Source: Maribellus maritimus
GTDB taxonomy: Bacteria > Bacteroidota > Bacteroidia > Bacteroidales > Prolixibacteraceae
Assembly (NCBI RefSeq): GCF_022267315.1
Contig: NZ_JAIKLE010000005.1
Coordinates: forward strand, 209,207-273,206
Reading direction: 5' to 3'
DNA: 64,000 nt
The position numbers and the translations under genes are program-made. Positions 46,683 through 57,788 of the stretch are shown here, in pieces (within the stretch, counting starts at the first letter, position 1; every line of letters starts with the position of its first letter). The notes under the pieces were generated by a model that was not told the origin of the DNA, did not search any database, and saw only the letters and a list, made by a program, of their open reading frames with translations.

Positions 46683-48476
46683 ATGAGAAGCGAAAATATA
46701 AAATACATCCTTTCAATTTTGTTAATTTTTGCCGTTACAGTCGCCCAAGCTCAGCGTGACACGACATTAACCCAGGAGGTGGAAGTTGTAAAAGCCTACA
46801 ACCCTACAATTTCGGATGCCAACAAAATTAATGACATGCCCAAAATTGAGGAGGAGGAACATCAGAAACCAACATTTAACTACAGCATTTTCAGCCAACC
46901 CATCTTTAACGCATTCTCAGTAAATGAGTTGAAAGCAGCTACAGTTTCGATGCCACCGGAAGAAAATACAGGTCTGGGACTGGTACGTGCCGGTCTGGGA
47001 AATTATAACAAACCTTATGGTGAAGTCTTTTTTAACAGTCAAAACACAAAAAATACCATTTTCGGATTACACGGGAAACATTTGTCATCGCACGGAAAAT
47101 TAAAACTGGAAGGTGGCGACAAAGTAAAAGCTCCATTTTCGGAGAATGAAGCTGAAATGTTTATAAAACACCTGTTCAGAAGTTCCATTTTGTCCGTAAA
47201 TCTCGATTTTACGCACAACGGTTTTAATTACTATGGTTATCCGGTTGATTCCATCCCGGCTGTTCTTAAAGAGGAAGACCAGGAAATAAACTATTTGGGG
47301 CAACGGCAAACCTTTAGCAAAGGAGGAATAAACATCAGCCTTCAAAGCGAAAACAACAACCGGAAAGATTTTACTTTTGATTTCAATTTTCTTTACGACT
47401 ATTTTGGTACCAAAACCGACCAGCGGGAACATTTTGGCGAATTCAGCGCCGATATAAATAAACCACTAAATACCGGCTCTGCAATACTTAACGCCGGAAT
47501 TACTTTCGTAAAAGCGGATAACGTCTTTAATCGACACCTTGATACAATGGCAACAAGCCAACAGATGTGGTTTACAGTAAAACCAGCTTACTACTTGGGT
47601 GGCGACATGGCAAATATCACGATTGGATTTAACACCTGGATTGTCCAGGACAACAATGCAGATTTGGTAGCTAAAATTACACCCAATGTCCGGTTAAATT
47701 TTGCCCCGGTAAAAGAAATCATCAATATTTTTGCCGGTGTTGACGGAAACTATGTAAATAACCACTACTCAAAGATTGCCTATGAAAATCCGTTTATTGA
47801 TCCGGAACATGATGTTATAAACAGTTTTGAAAGATTACATTTTTACGGTGGTTTTGACGGGAAATTTGCAACCAAAACCAACTTCAAGCTTTCGGTGGAC
47901 TACTCAATGATAAACGAGCAGCCGCTTTATTATCTGTTTGAATATGTTTATCCGCTTGTTGACAACATAAATAATTCGCCCGATCCATCAATTGTTGACA
48001 ATGACTTTAAAATTATGTACGACGACATGGATCTGCTAAAATTCAACGCTGAAATATTCCATACAGCTTCAGAGAAACTTGATCTTTTACTCACCGGAAA
48101 CTACTATGTATACAAAATGAATGAGCAGGAACAAGCCTGGAATCTTCCCGACTGGGATGCGAAACTTTCGCTGGGATACAAAATCACCGATCAATTAAGT
48201 GTTTCATCCGATATTTATGCAATTGGTGCCAGAACAGCATTAATTCTGGAATCTCAGGGTTTTTCAGATTTAACAACAGTTGCACTCCCTCCGATTCAAA
48301 AATCATACAACCTGAACACCGTGATAGATATGAATTTTAACGCCAGTTACAAAATAACCCAAAACTTTTCACTGTTTGGCCAGCTTAATAATTTTGGTTT
48401 TCAGAAGTATGAAAGGTGGTTTGGTTACCCGGTACAAAGTTTTAATTTTCTGGCTGGTTTAAGCTACGCATTTTAA
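46683..48476 (+). CDS. TonB-receptor-like outer membrane barrel without evident plug
   Basis: A 597-residue exported protein: signal peptide 1-23 (QAQ), an N-terminal strand VEVVKAYNPTISDANKIND like that in annotated TonB-dependent receptors of this phylum, then alternating beta strands to a terminal Phe (LSYAF). A full plug domain is not evident and the length is shorter than a standard receptor, so it may be a structural or partner barrel. It lies 11 nt after the TPR gene. No transported substrate can be named. Confidence 0.8.
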   Translation: MRSENIKYILSILLIFAVTVAQAQRDTTLTQEVEVVKAYNPTISDANKINDMPKIEEEEHQKPTFNYSIFSQPIFNAFSVNELKAATVSMPPEENTGLGLVRAGLGNYNKPYGEVFFNSQNTKNTIFGLHGKHLSSHGKLKLEGGDKVKAPFSENEAEMFIKHLFRSSILSVNLDFTHNGFNYYGYPVDSIPAVLKEEDQEINYLGQRQTFSKGGINISLQSENNNRKDFTFDFNFLYDYFGTKTDQREHFGEFSADINKPLNTGSAILNAGITFVKADNVFNRHLDTMATSQQMWFTVKPAYYLGGDMANITIGFNTWIVQDNNADLVAKITPNVRLNFAPVKEIINIFAGVDGNYVNNHYSKIAYENPFIDPEHDVINSFERLHFYGGFDGKFATKTNFKLSVDYSMINEQPLYYLFEYVYPLVDNINNSPDPSIVDNDFKIMYDDMDLLKFNAEIFHTASEKLDLLLTGNYYVYKMNEQEQAWNLPDWDAKLSLGYKITDQLSVSSDIYAIGARTALILESQGFSDLTTVALPPIQKSYNLNTVIDMNFNASYKITQNFSLFGQLNNFGFQKYERWFGYPVQSFNFLAGLSYAF

Positions 48477-48498
48477 AATATAGAAAACGACCATAAAC

Positions 48499-48526
48499 AA
48501 GGAGGGTTATTTTACCTCCTTTTTTA
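48499..48526 (+). terminator. Terminator of the TPR-barrel operon
   Basis: AAGGAGG/CCTCCTT 7-bp stem with a 9-nt loop and a T tract, 22 nt after the stop. Confidence 0.75.
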
Positions 48527-48629
48527 GTTTAAAACCCTCTGGTTTAATTACTCATTTTCAAGTTCATAAATTATTAAAAAAAACGCTTAACAAATGCCTT
48601 GAAACCAAGGCTTCTTCGTTAATTTTTGC

Positions 48630-48637
48630 TATATTTG
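48630..48637 (+). promoter_or_regulatory. -7 promoter element, gyrB
   Basis: TATATTTG matches TAnnTTTG; it implies a leader of about 140 nt. Confidence 0.5.
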
Positions 48638-48690
48638 GCCGATGATTTTACGATGATTGAAAAATCAAAATAAAAAATTGATAATCAACT

Positions 48691-48733
48691 AGTTTCCTAT
48701 CAAAAGTAAACTGTACTTTTTGACATGGAAACT
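48691..48733 (+). promoter_or_regulatory. Long imperfect hairpin in the gyrB leader
   Basis: AGTTTCC (48691-48697)/GGAAACT (48727-48733) enclose an AAAAGTA/TACTTTT inner stem with small bulges. It lies in the presumed gyrB leader and could affect translation or act as a protein-binding site. Confidence 0.4.
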
Positions 48734-48748
48734 ATTTTATTTTAATAG

Positions 48749-50752
<2,004 letters not shown>

Positions 50753-50780
50753 GGCAATCGTTAACCCAAGTTGAAACACA

Positions 50781-51368
50781 ATGAATATTTGCGTATTTTC
50801 TTCATCCAGCAACGCTATTTCCGACATTTATTTCAAGGAAGCTGAAAAATTGGGAAAGCTCATCGGAGAAGGCGGACATACATTAATAAACGGGGGAGCA
50901 AATGTAGGTTTGATGGAAGCTACAACAATAGCTGCCAAAAATGCAGGAGCAAAAACAGTGGGGATTATCCCGGAACGTTTAAATGGTTATTCACTTACTT
51001 CAGATCACGCCCAACAAGTTATTGTAACAACAGATATGCAGGAGCGAAAGGCAAAAATGCGTGAAATATCTGATGCCTTTGTAGCAATGCCGGGAGGCTT
51101 TGGAACTTTAGAAGAAATATTGGAAGTTATAACCTTACGACAGTTGTCGTATCATACAAAACCTATTGTTTTTTTAAATACAAACAATTTTTACAAATAT
51201 CTGATCAAACAATTTGAGACATCATACTCAGAAATGTTTGCCAGAGAAATCAACAGAAAATCGTTCTATGTTGCAAAAACGGCAGAAGAAGTGATAGATT
51301 ATTTGATTAACTATATTCCGGTTGAACTGGATAGAAAATGGTTTGTTGTACCTAAAAAGGAAGTTTAA
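50781..51368 (+). CDS. LOG-family nucleotide 5'-monophosphate phosphoribohydrolase
   Basis: A 195-residue Rossmann-like protein of the LOG/TIGR00730 group, recognised by the PGGxGTxxE motif (PGGFGTLEE) and by GGANVGLM near residue 40. Members hydrolyse nucleotide 5'-monophosphates, releasing the base and ribose 5-phosphate; some make cytokinins. It lies 28 nt after gyrB, probably on the same transcript. The physiological role here is unknown. Confidence 0.88.
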   Translation: MNICVFSSSSNAISDIYFKEAEKLGKLIGEGGHTLINGGANVGLMEATTIAAKNAGAKTVGIIPERLNGYSLTSDHAQQVIVTTDMQERKAKMREISDAFVAMPGGFGTLEEILEVITLRQLSYHTKPIVFLNTNNFYKYLIKQFETSYSEMFAREINRKSFYVAKTAEEVIDYLINYIPVELDRKWFVVPKKEV

Positions 51369-51489
51369 TAACTGACAAAATTACATGGTACAGATGTTTT
51401 GATTTTATCTTTTTAACAAAAGTTTACCTGTGTTGTTAAATAATGCAAAATGATATGGTTCTTATCACTACGTCTTTAAACAGTGGCAA

Positions 51490-51497
51490 TATATTTG
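51490..51497 (+). promoter_or_regulatory. -7 promoter element, htrA
   Basis: TATATTTG matches TAnnTTTG, with a leader of about 50 nt to the htrA start. Confidence 0.5.
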
Positions 51498-51556
51498 CGT
51501 TTTATGGAAATGCAAATAATTAAAGAATAAGTAAGAACTAATAATTGTTTTTAGCT

Positions 51557-52996
51557 ATGAAAAAAATAAGTAGATATTCAGTTACACTATTATTGGTAGT
51601 TGCAGGAGCTTTCATTGCCGTTTGGACTTACAGTAAATTCTTCGACAAACAGGAAGTAGTAACTATAAAAGAGGAACAACCGTTAAAATATGCAGCTCTT
51701 CCGGGTGAAAGTAGCGCAGTATTGCCAGATCTGACATATGCTGCTGAGAATTCGATACACTCTGTGGTACATATTGCCACACAATCGGTTCGTGGTGGAG
51801 GCTGGTCAAGCGGAAATCCGTTTCTGGATGATTTTTTCGGATTACGAAGAAATCAACAACCGCAAATTGCACGAGGATTTGGTTCAGGTGTTATCCTGTC
51901 AGAGGATGGTTTTATTGTAACCAATAACCACGTAATTGAAGAAGCACAGAAAATTAAAGTGATTTTAAACGACAAAAGAGAGTTTGATGCCCGTTTGGTC
52001 GGGACAGACCCTTCCACCGATATTGCACTTTTAAAAGTAGATGCTGACGACTTACCATACTTAACCTATGGTGAATCCGATGATCTAAGACTGGGGGAAT
52101 GGGTTTTAGCAGTTGGAAATCCGTTTAATCTTACGTCAACCGTTACAGCAGGTATTGTTAGCGCACGCGCCCGAAATCTTGGAATCAATACCGATCAAAT
52201 GGCAATAGAATCATTTATTCAAACCGATGCTGCAGTGAACCCGGGCAACAGCGGTGGTGCACTCGTTAATCAGCAAGGCAAACTGGTGGGAATAAATACT
52301 GCCATTGCTTCAAGAACGGGTTCATATTCAGGTTACTCATTTGCAGTTCCTGTTTCAATTGTTAAAAAAGTGGTCGCTGACTTGAAAGAATTTGGTGAAG
52401 TTCAACGGGCACTGCTTGGGGTTAACATTGGAGATGTAAATGCAGAAATAGCAGAGGAATTAAACCTTGACAATGTTGATGGAGTCTATGTTGCAGGTGT
52501 TACAGAAAATGGTGCTGCCAGAGAAGCGGGGATAAAAGAAGAAGATGTAATTGTCAGCGTTCAGGGAGACAGAGTAAGATCATCTGCTGAGTTACAGGAA
52601 AAAATAAGCCAGTTCCGTCCGGGCGATGATGTAAAAATTGTTGTACTTCGGGACGGAGAAAGGAAACAATTTACAGTAACACTACGTAATAAACACGGTG
52701 ACACACAAATTGTAAGAGACAGATCATCATATTTGGGAGCTGACTTTGAAGAAGTTAGCAATAACGAGAAAAATAATTTGGATATCGAATACGGTATCAA
52801 AATCAAAAATCTCAACAAAGGAAAATTACGAGATGCCGGCCTTAAAGAAGGATTTATTATCACAAACGTGAACAAAAAGCCCATTTATGAGGTCAATGAT
52901 TTAAAAAGAGAGATTGGAAATGCGAGAGGAGGAATTTTAGTTGAAGGTATTTATCCGAACGGAGAATTAGCATATTTCGTTTTTGGAACGGATTAA
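51557..52996 (+). CDS. htrA: HtrA/DegP-family serine protease
   Basis: A 479-residue periplasmic protease with an N-terminal anchor or signal (4-24), a trypsin-like domain and two PDZ domains. The triad is His in TNNHVIEEA, Asp in STDIALLKVD and Ser in NPGNSGGALVN. HtrA degrades or refolds damaged envelope proteins. A TTG extension from 51545 exists, but ATG 51557 (MKKISRYS) gives a normal signal. It ends in a hairpin shared with the rpoD promoter region. Confidence 0.93.
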   Translation: MKKISRYSVTLLLVVAGAFIAVWTYSKFFDKQEVVTIKEEQPLKYAALPGESSAVLPDLTYAAENSIHSVVHIATQSVRGGGWSSGNPFLDDFFGLRRNQQPQIARGFGSGVILSEDGFIVTNNHVIEEAQKIKVILNDKREFDARLVGTDPSTDIALLKVDADDLPYLTYGESDDLRLGEWVLAVGNPFNLTSTVTAGIVSARARNLGINTDQMAIESFIQTDAAVNPGNSGGALVNQQGKLVGINTAIASRTGSYSGYSFAVPVSIVKKVVADLKEFGEVQRALLGVNIGDVNAEIAEELNLDNVDGVYVAGVTENGAAREAGIKEEDVIVSVQGDRVRSSAELQEKISQFRPGDDVKIVVLRDGERKQFTVTLRNKHGDTQIVRDRSSYLGADFEEVSNNEKNNLDIEYGIKIKNLNKGKLRDAGLKEGFIITNVNKKPIYEVNDLKREIGNARGGILVEGIYPNGELAYFVFGTD

Positions 52997-53028
52997 AAAA
53001 AACTTTCGGAACTATCTTTAACTATTTA

Positions 53029-53058
53029 TTATCAAATTTTTCTTTGATAAGTTTTCTC
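53029..53058 (+). terminator. htrA terminator
   Basis: TTATCAAA/TTTGATAA 8-bp perfect stem with a T-rich tail, 32 nt after the stop. Confidence 0.7.
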
Positions 53059-53059
53059 C

Positions 53060-53090
53060 TTGATCATTAAATTATAATGTTCTATATTTG
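53060..53090 (+). promoter_or_regulatory. -33/-7 promoter, rpoD
   Basis: TATATTTG at 53083-53090 with a TTG at 53060-53062 (20 nt before it). AAGGAG at 53101-53106 is a good ribosome site with 5-nt spacing to the ATG. Confidence 0.55.
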
Positions 53091-53111
53091 CACGTTTTTT
53101 AAGGAGAGTTT

Positions 53112-53972
53112 ATGAGACAGCTAAAGATCACAAAGTCAATTACTAATCGGGAGAGTGCCTCTTTAGACAAGTATCTTCAGGAGATAGGAAAAGAAGAGCT
53201 TATTACTGTAGAAGAAGAAGTCGAATTAGCACAAAGGATTAAAAAAGGAGATCAGGCTGCTTTAGAAAAATTGACCAGAGCCAATTTACGATTCGTAGTA
53301 TCGGTTGCCAAGCAATACCAAAACCAAGGTTTAAGCTTGCCCGACTTAATTAATGAAGGTAATCTGGGATTAATCAAAGCAGCAGAAAAATTCGATGAAA
53401 CCCGCGGTTTTAAGTTTATTTCCTATGCAGTATGGTGGATACGTCAGTCCATTCTTCAAGCGCTTGCTGAACAGTCGAGAATTGTTCGTTTACCATTGAA
53501 CCAGGTAGGTTCGTTAAATAAGATTAACAAAGCATTCTCAAAATTTGAGCAAGAACACGAACGCAAGCCTTCACCTGAAGAATTAGCTGATTCACTTGAA
53601 CTCCCTGCCGATAAAGTAGCAGATACACTAAGAGTTTCCGGAAGACATGTTTCTGTGGATGCTCCTTTTGTAGACGGAGAAGACAACAGCCTGCTTGACG
53701 TGCTGGTGAACAACGACTCACCAAACGCCGATAAAAGCCTGATTATGGAATCGCTTGCAAGAGAGATCCACCGTGCTTTAGCTACATTAACCGAAAGGGA
53801 AAGTGACATTATCCGATTATTCTTTGGCATCGGTTGCCAGGAAATGACTTTGGAAGAAATTGGGGAACGATTTGGCCTCACTCGTGAAAGAGTTCGTCAA
53901 ATCAAAGAAAAAGCGATCAGGCGATTACGCCATACATCGCGAAGCAAATTATTGAAATCATATCTTGGTTAA
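53112..53972 (+). CDS. rpoD: Primary sigma factor RpoD/SigA (short Bacteroidota type)
   Basis: A 286-residue sigma-70. Region 1.2 is [14 protein letters not shown], region 2 contains [34 protein letters not shown], and region 4 ends [19 protein letters not shown]. The large region 1.1 of proteobacterial RpoD is missing, as in other Bacteroidota primary sigmas. Such factors recognise TTTG-N19-TAnnTTTG, which matches the promoters seen through this window. The gene has a good SD and a strong terminator. Confidence 0.95.
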   Translation: MRQLKITKSITNRESASLDKYLQEIGKEELITVEEEVELAQRIKKGDQAALEKLTRANLRFVVSVAKQYQNQGLSLPDLINEGNLGLIKAAEKFDETRGFKFISYAVWWIRQSILQALAEQSRIVRLPLNQVGSLNKINKAFSKFEQEHERKPSPEELADSLELPADKVADTLRVSGRHVSVDAPFVDGEDNSLLDVLVNNDSPNADKSLIMESLAREIHRALATLTERESDIIRLFFGIGCQEMTLEEIGERFGLTRERVRQIKEKAIRRLRHTSRSKLLKSYLG

Positions 53973-53982
53973 GATATTTAAA

Positions 53983-54008
53983 GGTTGCTGTTGAGCAACC
54001 TTTTTTTT
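53983..54008 (+). terminator. rpoD terminator
   Basis: GGTTGCT-GTTG-AGCAACC 7-bp stem with eight Ts. It also lies downstream of convergent rlmD. Confidence 0.88.
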
Positions 54009-54023
54009 GCTCTTTTTTATCTC

Positions 54024-55499
54024 CTATTTCAACTCCATCAAAACAACGTTTTCCACATGATGTGTATGCGGAAACATGTCAACCGGCTGTACCTTTTGAA
54101 TTTTATAATAGTCTGAAATCATCGCCAGATCGCGCGCCTGAGTTGCCGGGTTACAACTAACATAAACAATTCGTTCCGGTCTGATATTTAAAATGGTATG
54201 TACCACGTCGGCATGCATGCCGGCTCTTGGCGGATCCGTAATAATCACATCGGGCTTCCCCTGCTCTGACACAAAACCATCATTCAATACCATTTTCATG
54301 TCGCCTGCAAAAAACGAAGTATTTTTAATACCATTAATTTCTGAATTTACTTTTGCATCTTCGATAGCTTCCGGAACATATTCTATTCCAACTACTCTTT
54401 TTGCATTTGCAGCCAAAAAATTTGCAATTGTACCGGTCCCGGTATATAAATCATAAACGGTTTCAGCTCCTTTAAGCTTTGCAAAATCACGCGTAACTTT
54501 GTACAATTCATACGCCTGTTTTGAATTGGTCTGATAGAAACTCTTCGGTCCAATTTTAAACTTAAGTCCTTCCATCTCCTCCCAAATGTAATCGCGACCG
54601 TTAAAAATTTCTATCTCCTGGTCTGTTATCGTATCATTCCCTTTTTGATTAATTACATACATAAGCGAAGTTATTTCAGGAAACTGATTTCTCACAGCCT
54701 CAAGCAACTTCTCTCTCTTATCCACATCTTCATAAAAAAAAGATACAATCAGCATTAGTTCTCCGGTACTAGTAGTACGAATAATCATCGTTCTCAAAAA
54801 TCCTTTCTGTTCTTTTATATCAAAAAAATCTAAAGAATTGGAAACCGCGTAATCGTATATAAAGTTTCTTATTTTATTTGACGGTTCAGGCTGTAACCAG
54901 CACTTTTTAATATTTATTACCTTGTCAAATAAACCCGGAACATGAAATCCAAGTGCATCTAAATTTTCAACTTCTGCTTTAGAATTAATTTCATCGTTCG
55001 AAAGCCATCTTTTATTGGAAAAAGTAAATTCCAGCTTGTTTCTATAAAAAGTATCAGTTGCAGATCCCCGAATTGGAGAAACACCGGGCAAATCAAGCTT
55101 TCCTATTCGTTTAAGCTGATCCCCTACCTGGCTTTCCTTGTAAAACAGTTGTTTCTTATAGGGTAAAAATTGCCATTTACATCCTCCACAAGTACCAAAG
55201 TGATCGCAAAAAGCATCCACTCTGTCTTTTGAATAATCATGAACCTTTGTTACAAAAGCCTCTTCATATCTTTTTCGCTTTTTGGTAACTTGTAAATCAA
55301 CAATATCTCCGGGAACAACCAAGCGTGTAAAAACGACTTTATCTCCAACTCTCGCGAGAGCCTTACCTTCAGCTCCGATATCTTCTATTTTGACCTTTTC
55401 ATAGAAAGGTTTTTTCCTTTTTCTTCCCACTTTCTTTTTTGGCAAATATAAGCTCTTTACCTCAATATCTTCTGAAATTATCCCCAATTTGATTCCCAT
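54024..55499 (-). CDS. rlmD: 23S rRNA (uracil-C5)-methyltransferase RlmD-like (TrmA family)
   Basis: A 491-residue RNA m5U methyltransferase. A TRAM domain covers ~35-90, an iron-sulfur cluster region has C98, C104, C107 and C200, and the SAM domain includes TVYDLYTGTGTIANFLA. Catalytic motifs are DPPRAGMH and VSCNPATQARDL with the nucleophilic cysteine. RlmD methylates U1939 of 23S rRNA in E. coli; the true target among RlmC/RlmD/TrmA types is not certain from sequence. It converges on rpoD. Confidence 0.88.
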   Translation of the reverse strand: MGIKLGIISEDIEVKSLYLPKKKVGRKRKKPFYEKVKIEDIGAEGKALARVGDKVVFTRLVVPGDIVDLQVTKKRKRYEEAFVTKVHDYSKDRVDAFCDHFGTCGGCKWQFLPYKKQLFYKESQVGDQLKRIGKLDLPGVSPIRGSATDTFYRNKLEFTFSNKRWLSNDEINSKAEVENLDALGFHVPGLFDKVINIKKCWLQPEPSNKIRNFIYDYAVSNSLDFFDIKEQKGFLRTMIIRTTSTGELMLIVSFFYEDVDKREKLLEAVRNQFPEITSLMYVINQKGNDTITDQEIEIFNGRDYIWEEMEGLKFKIGPKSFYQTNSKQAYELYKVTRDFAKLKGAETVYDLYTGTGTIANFLAANAKRVVGIEYVPEAIEDAKVNSEINGIKNTSFFAGDMKMVLNDGFVSEQGKPDVIITDPPRAGMHADVVHTILNIRPERIVYVSCNPATQARDLAMISDYYKIQKVQPVDMFPHTHHVENVVLMELK

Positions 55500-55573
55500 A
55501 TGAAAAATGACTTTCCCAAAATGAGAAAACCGCCCGACTTACTGTCATTTACACGTTTTTTAATTATGATTGA

Positions 55574-55606
55574 TTTGTTCGTATGAAAGTTTTTTACTTA
55601 TCTTTG
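55574..55606 (+). promoter_or_regulatory. -33/-7 promoter of the candidate structured RNA
   Basis: TTTG at 55574-55577 and TATCTTTG at 55599-55606 are separated by 21 nt, close to the phylum consensus. Confidence 0.65.
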
Positions 55607-55611
55607 AATTG

Positions 55612-55778
55612 ATTTAATGGTTGGTTTTATTTTCAATAAATAAAACTTTATAGGGGAAAGCGACTTCTGTATTTATGATTGGTTTTGTGTTTAGGGGTTT
55701 GTAAATCATCAATCATCTTCAAAAAGCGTCCATAGTGCTTTCCCCTTCCTTCTTTTACCCGTAAGGGTATTTTTTTTG
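55612..55778 (+). ncRNA. Structured small RNA, candidate 6S-like RNA
   Basis: A promoter (55574-55606) and an intrinsic terminator bracket about 165 nt that codes for nothing. The fold seen by eye is a 5' hairpin GTTTTATTT/AAATAAAAC (55624-55646), then a long closing helix AGGGGAAAGC (55652-55661)/GCTTTCCCCT (55737-55746), a large internal bubble, and an inner hairpin ATGATTG/CAATCAT (55675-55716). A closing stem, central bubble and terminal stem-loop is the 6S layout. The transcription unit is well supported; 6S identity is inference from shape, as I could not compare with an RNA family model. Confidence 0.6.
55756..55777 (+). terminator. Terminator of the candidate structured RNA
   Basis: TACCC-GTAA-GGGTA with a GNRA-type tetraloop, followed by eight Ts. 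Confidence 0.85.
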
Positions 55779-55816
55779 CCTTTTACATTCATCTCTCACA
55801 ATTCATCTTTAATCAT

Positions 55817-55824
55817 TATCTTTG
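55817..55824 (+). promoter_or_regulatory. -7 promoter element, ABC-F gene
   Basis: TATCTTTG matches TAnnTTTG, 20 nt before the ATG at 55845. Confidence 0.5.
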
Positions 55825-55844
55825 GCAACTTTTCAATATTCTTT

Positions 55845-57788
55845 ATGATTTCACTTGATAAAATATTTTTAAATTTTGGCGGTTTTGATCTGTTTAGAGA
55901 AATAAGTTTTCTAATCAATCCCAAAGACAGAATCGGACTGGTAGGTAAAAATGGTGCGGGTAAAACAACTTTACTCAAACTAATCACGGGAATTGAAAAA
56001 CCTTCATCGGGAACAGTTGCTCTTCCCAAGGATACTACTCTCGGCTATTTACCTCAACAGATGCATATTACAGACACCCGAACATTAAAAGAAGAGACGA
56101 CGCTCGCTTTTGACAGAATAATCAGCCTTGAAAAAGAAATAGCAAAAATAAACCAGGAGATTGCTGAGAGCGAAGACTACCATTCGCCGGAGTATTTAAG
56201 AAATTTAGATAAACTAACGGAACTCAACGAAAGATATTCAATACTTGGTGGAGAAAACTATGAAGCTGAATTGGAACAAACACTTCTGGGGCTCGGATTT
56301 GAAAGAAATGACTTTGACCGCCCAACTTCTGAATTTAGTGGTGGCTGGCGAATGCGCGTAGAGCTGGCAAAACTTCTGTTAAAAAAACCCGATGTATTTC
56401 TTCTGGATGAGCCAACCAACCACCTGGATATCGAATCGATTCAGTGGCTTGAAGATTTTTTAAAAAATTACAAAGGTGCAGTTGTTTTAGTCTCACATGA
56501 TAAAGCATTTCTTGATGCTGTCTGTAATCGCACAATTGAAATAACACTGGGGAAAATAAATGATCAGAAAATGAACTATTCCTCTTTTGTAAAATGGAAA
56601 AGTGAGCAGAAAGAAATTCAACTGGCGGCATACAGAAACCAACAGAAGCTAATCGACGACACAGAAAAATTTATTGAGCGCTTTAGATACAAAGCAACTA
56701 AATCCGTTCAGGTTCAGTCCAGAATAAAACAACTTGAAAAACTCGACAGGATTGAAATTGAAGAGGAGGACAAATCAAAAATAAATATAAAATTTCCCCC
56801 AGCACCGCACTCAGGGAGAGATATTGTAAAAGCAAAAAACATCAGAAAAAGATATGACAACCATTTGGTTCTCGACGATGTGGATGTATACATCGAAAAA
56901 GGCGAAAAAGTAGCTTTTGTTGGACGAAACGGGGAAGGCAAAACCACGCTTGCCCGAATTATCATGAATGAATTGGAATACCAGGGAGACTTAAAATTGG
57001 GACACAATGTAAAAATAGGATATTTTGCACAGAACCAGGCCCAACTGTTAAATAATGAATTAACGGTTTTTGAAACCATTGATGAAATTGCCGTTGGAGA
57101 TGTAAGAACAAAAATCAGAGATATCCTGGGTGCTTTTCTCTTTCCCGGCGAAGACGTTGATAAAAAAGTGAAAGTATTAAGCGGAGGTGAAAAATCGCGT
57201 TTGGCTATGATACGACTGATGTTGGAGCCTGTTAATTTTTTAATCCTTGATGAGCCGACCAATCATTTGGATATGAAATCAAAGGAAATCTTAAAAAACG
57301 CCCTTGCCGATTTTTCGGGAACAGTTTTGGTTGTTTCCCACGATCGCGATTTTCTGGATGGACTGGTCAATTGTGTATATGAATTCAGAAATAAAAAAAT
57401 CAAACAACATCTTGGAGGCATCTATGATTTTCTTCAAAAAAAGAAAATAGAATCATTAAAAGAACTGGAACTAAAAAACAACTCCAATTCTAAAAGCACC
57501 GTACAGACAAATTCATCTGCTGATGAAATTAGTTTTGAAGACAAAAAAGAAATAAATAAAACCATCTCCAAGTTTGAAAAACAGGTGGAAAATACCGAAA
57601 ATAAAATCACAGAGTTGGAAGAAGAAATTGCTAAATTAGATGCGCTTTTGTCACAACCGGAAAATCTGGATGATCATTCGGTTTTTGAAAAATATAATGA
57701 TTTGAAAAGCGAGCTTGAAACTACAATGCAGAATTGGGAACAACAGCAAAAAGAACTGGAAAGCTGGCAGGCAAAAAAAATATGGTAA
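55845..57788 (+). CDS. ABC-F family ATPase
   Basis: A 647-residue protein with two ABC domains and no membrane segment. Walker A motifs are GKNGAGKTT and GRNGEGKTT, signatures are SGGWRMR and LSGGEKSR, Walker B motifs are FLLDEPTNHLD and LILDEPTNHLD. The linker and a long C-terminal coiled coil (~560-645) fit the Uup/YdiF-like branch. ABC-F proteins act on ribosomes, to regulate translation or relieve stalling; some give antibiotic resistance. Start at 55845 (MISLDKIFL) is chosen over 55776. rlmB overlaps it by 1 nt. Confidence 0.9.
   Translation: MISLDKIFLNFGGFDLFREISFLINPKDRIGLVGKNGAGKTTLLKLITGIEKPSSGTVALPKDTTLGYLPQQMHITDTRTLKEETTLAFDRIISLEKEIAKINQEIAESEDYHSPEYLRNLDKLTELNERYSILGGENYEAELEQTLLGLGFERNDFDRPTSEFSGGWRMRVELAKLLLKKPDVFLLDEPTNHLDIESIQWLEDFLKNYKGAVVLVSHDKAFLDAVCNRTIEITLGKINDQKMNYSSFVKWKSEQKEIQLAAYRNQQKLIDDTEKFIERFRYKATKSVQVQSRIKQLEKLDRIEIEEEDKSKINIKFPPAPHSGRDIVKAKNIRKRYDNHLVLDDVDVYIEKGEKVAFVGRNGEGKTTLARIIMNELEYQGDLKLGHNVKIGYFAQNQAQLLNNELTVFETIDEIAVGDVRTKIRDILGAFLFPGEDVDKKVKVLSGGEKSRLAMIRLMLEPVNFLILDEPTNHLDMKSKEILKNALADFSGTVLVVSHDRDFLDGLVNCVYEFRNKKIKQHLGGIYDFLQKKKIESLKELELKNNSNSKSTVQTNSSADEISFEDKKEINKTISKFEKQVENTENKITELEEEIAKLDALLSQPENLDDHSVFEKYNDLKSELETTMQNWEQQQKELESWQAKKIW

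Larger units (their letters stand above)
55500..55844. other. 345-bp gap between rlmD and the ABC-F gene
   Basis: The gap holds an independent promoter, a probable structured RNA and its terminator, and then the ABC-F promoter. No coding frame is apparent. Confidence 0.6.

Noticed and set aside
55612..55778. SRP RNA, tmRNA or RNase P RNA
   Set aside because: None of the conserved SRP loop, tmRNA ends or RNase P core motifs is present; the RNA is also shorter than the latter two.
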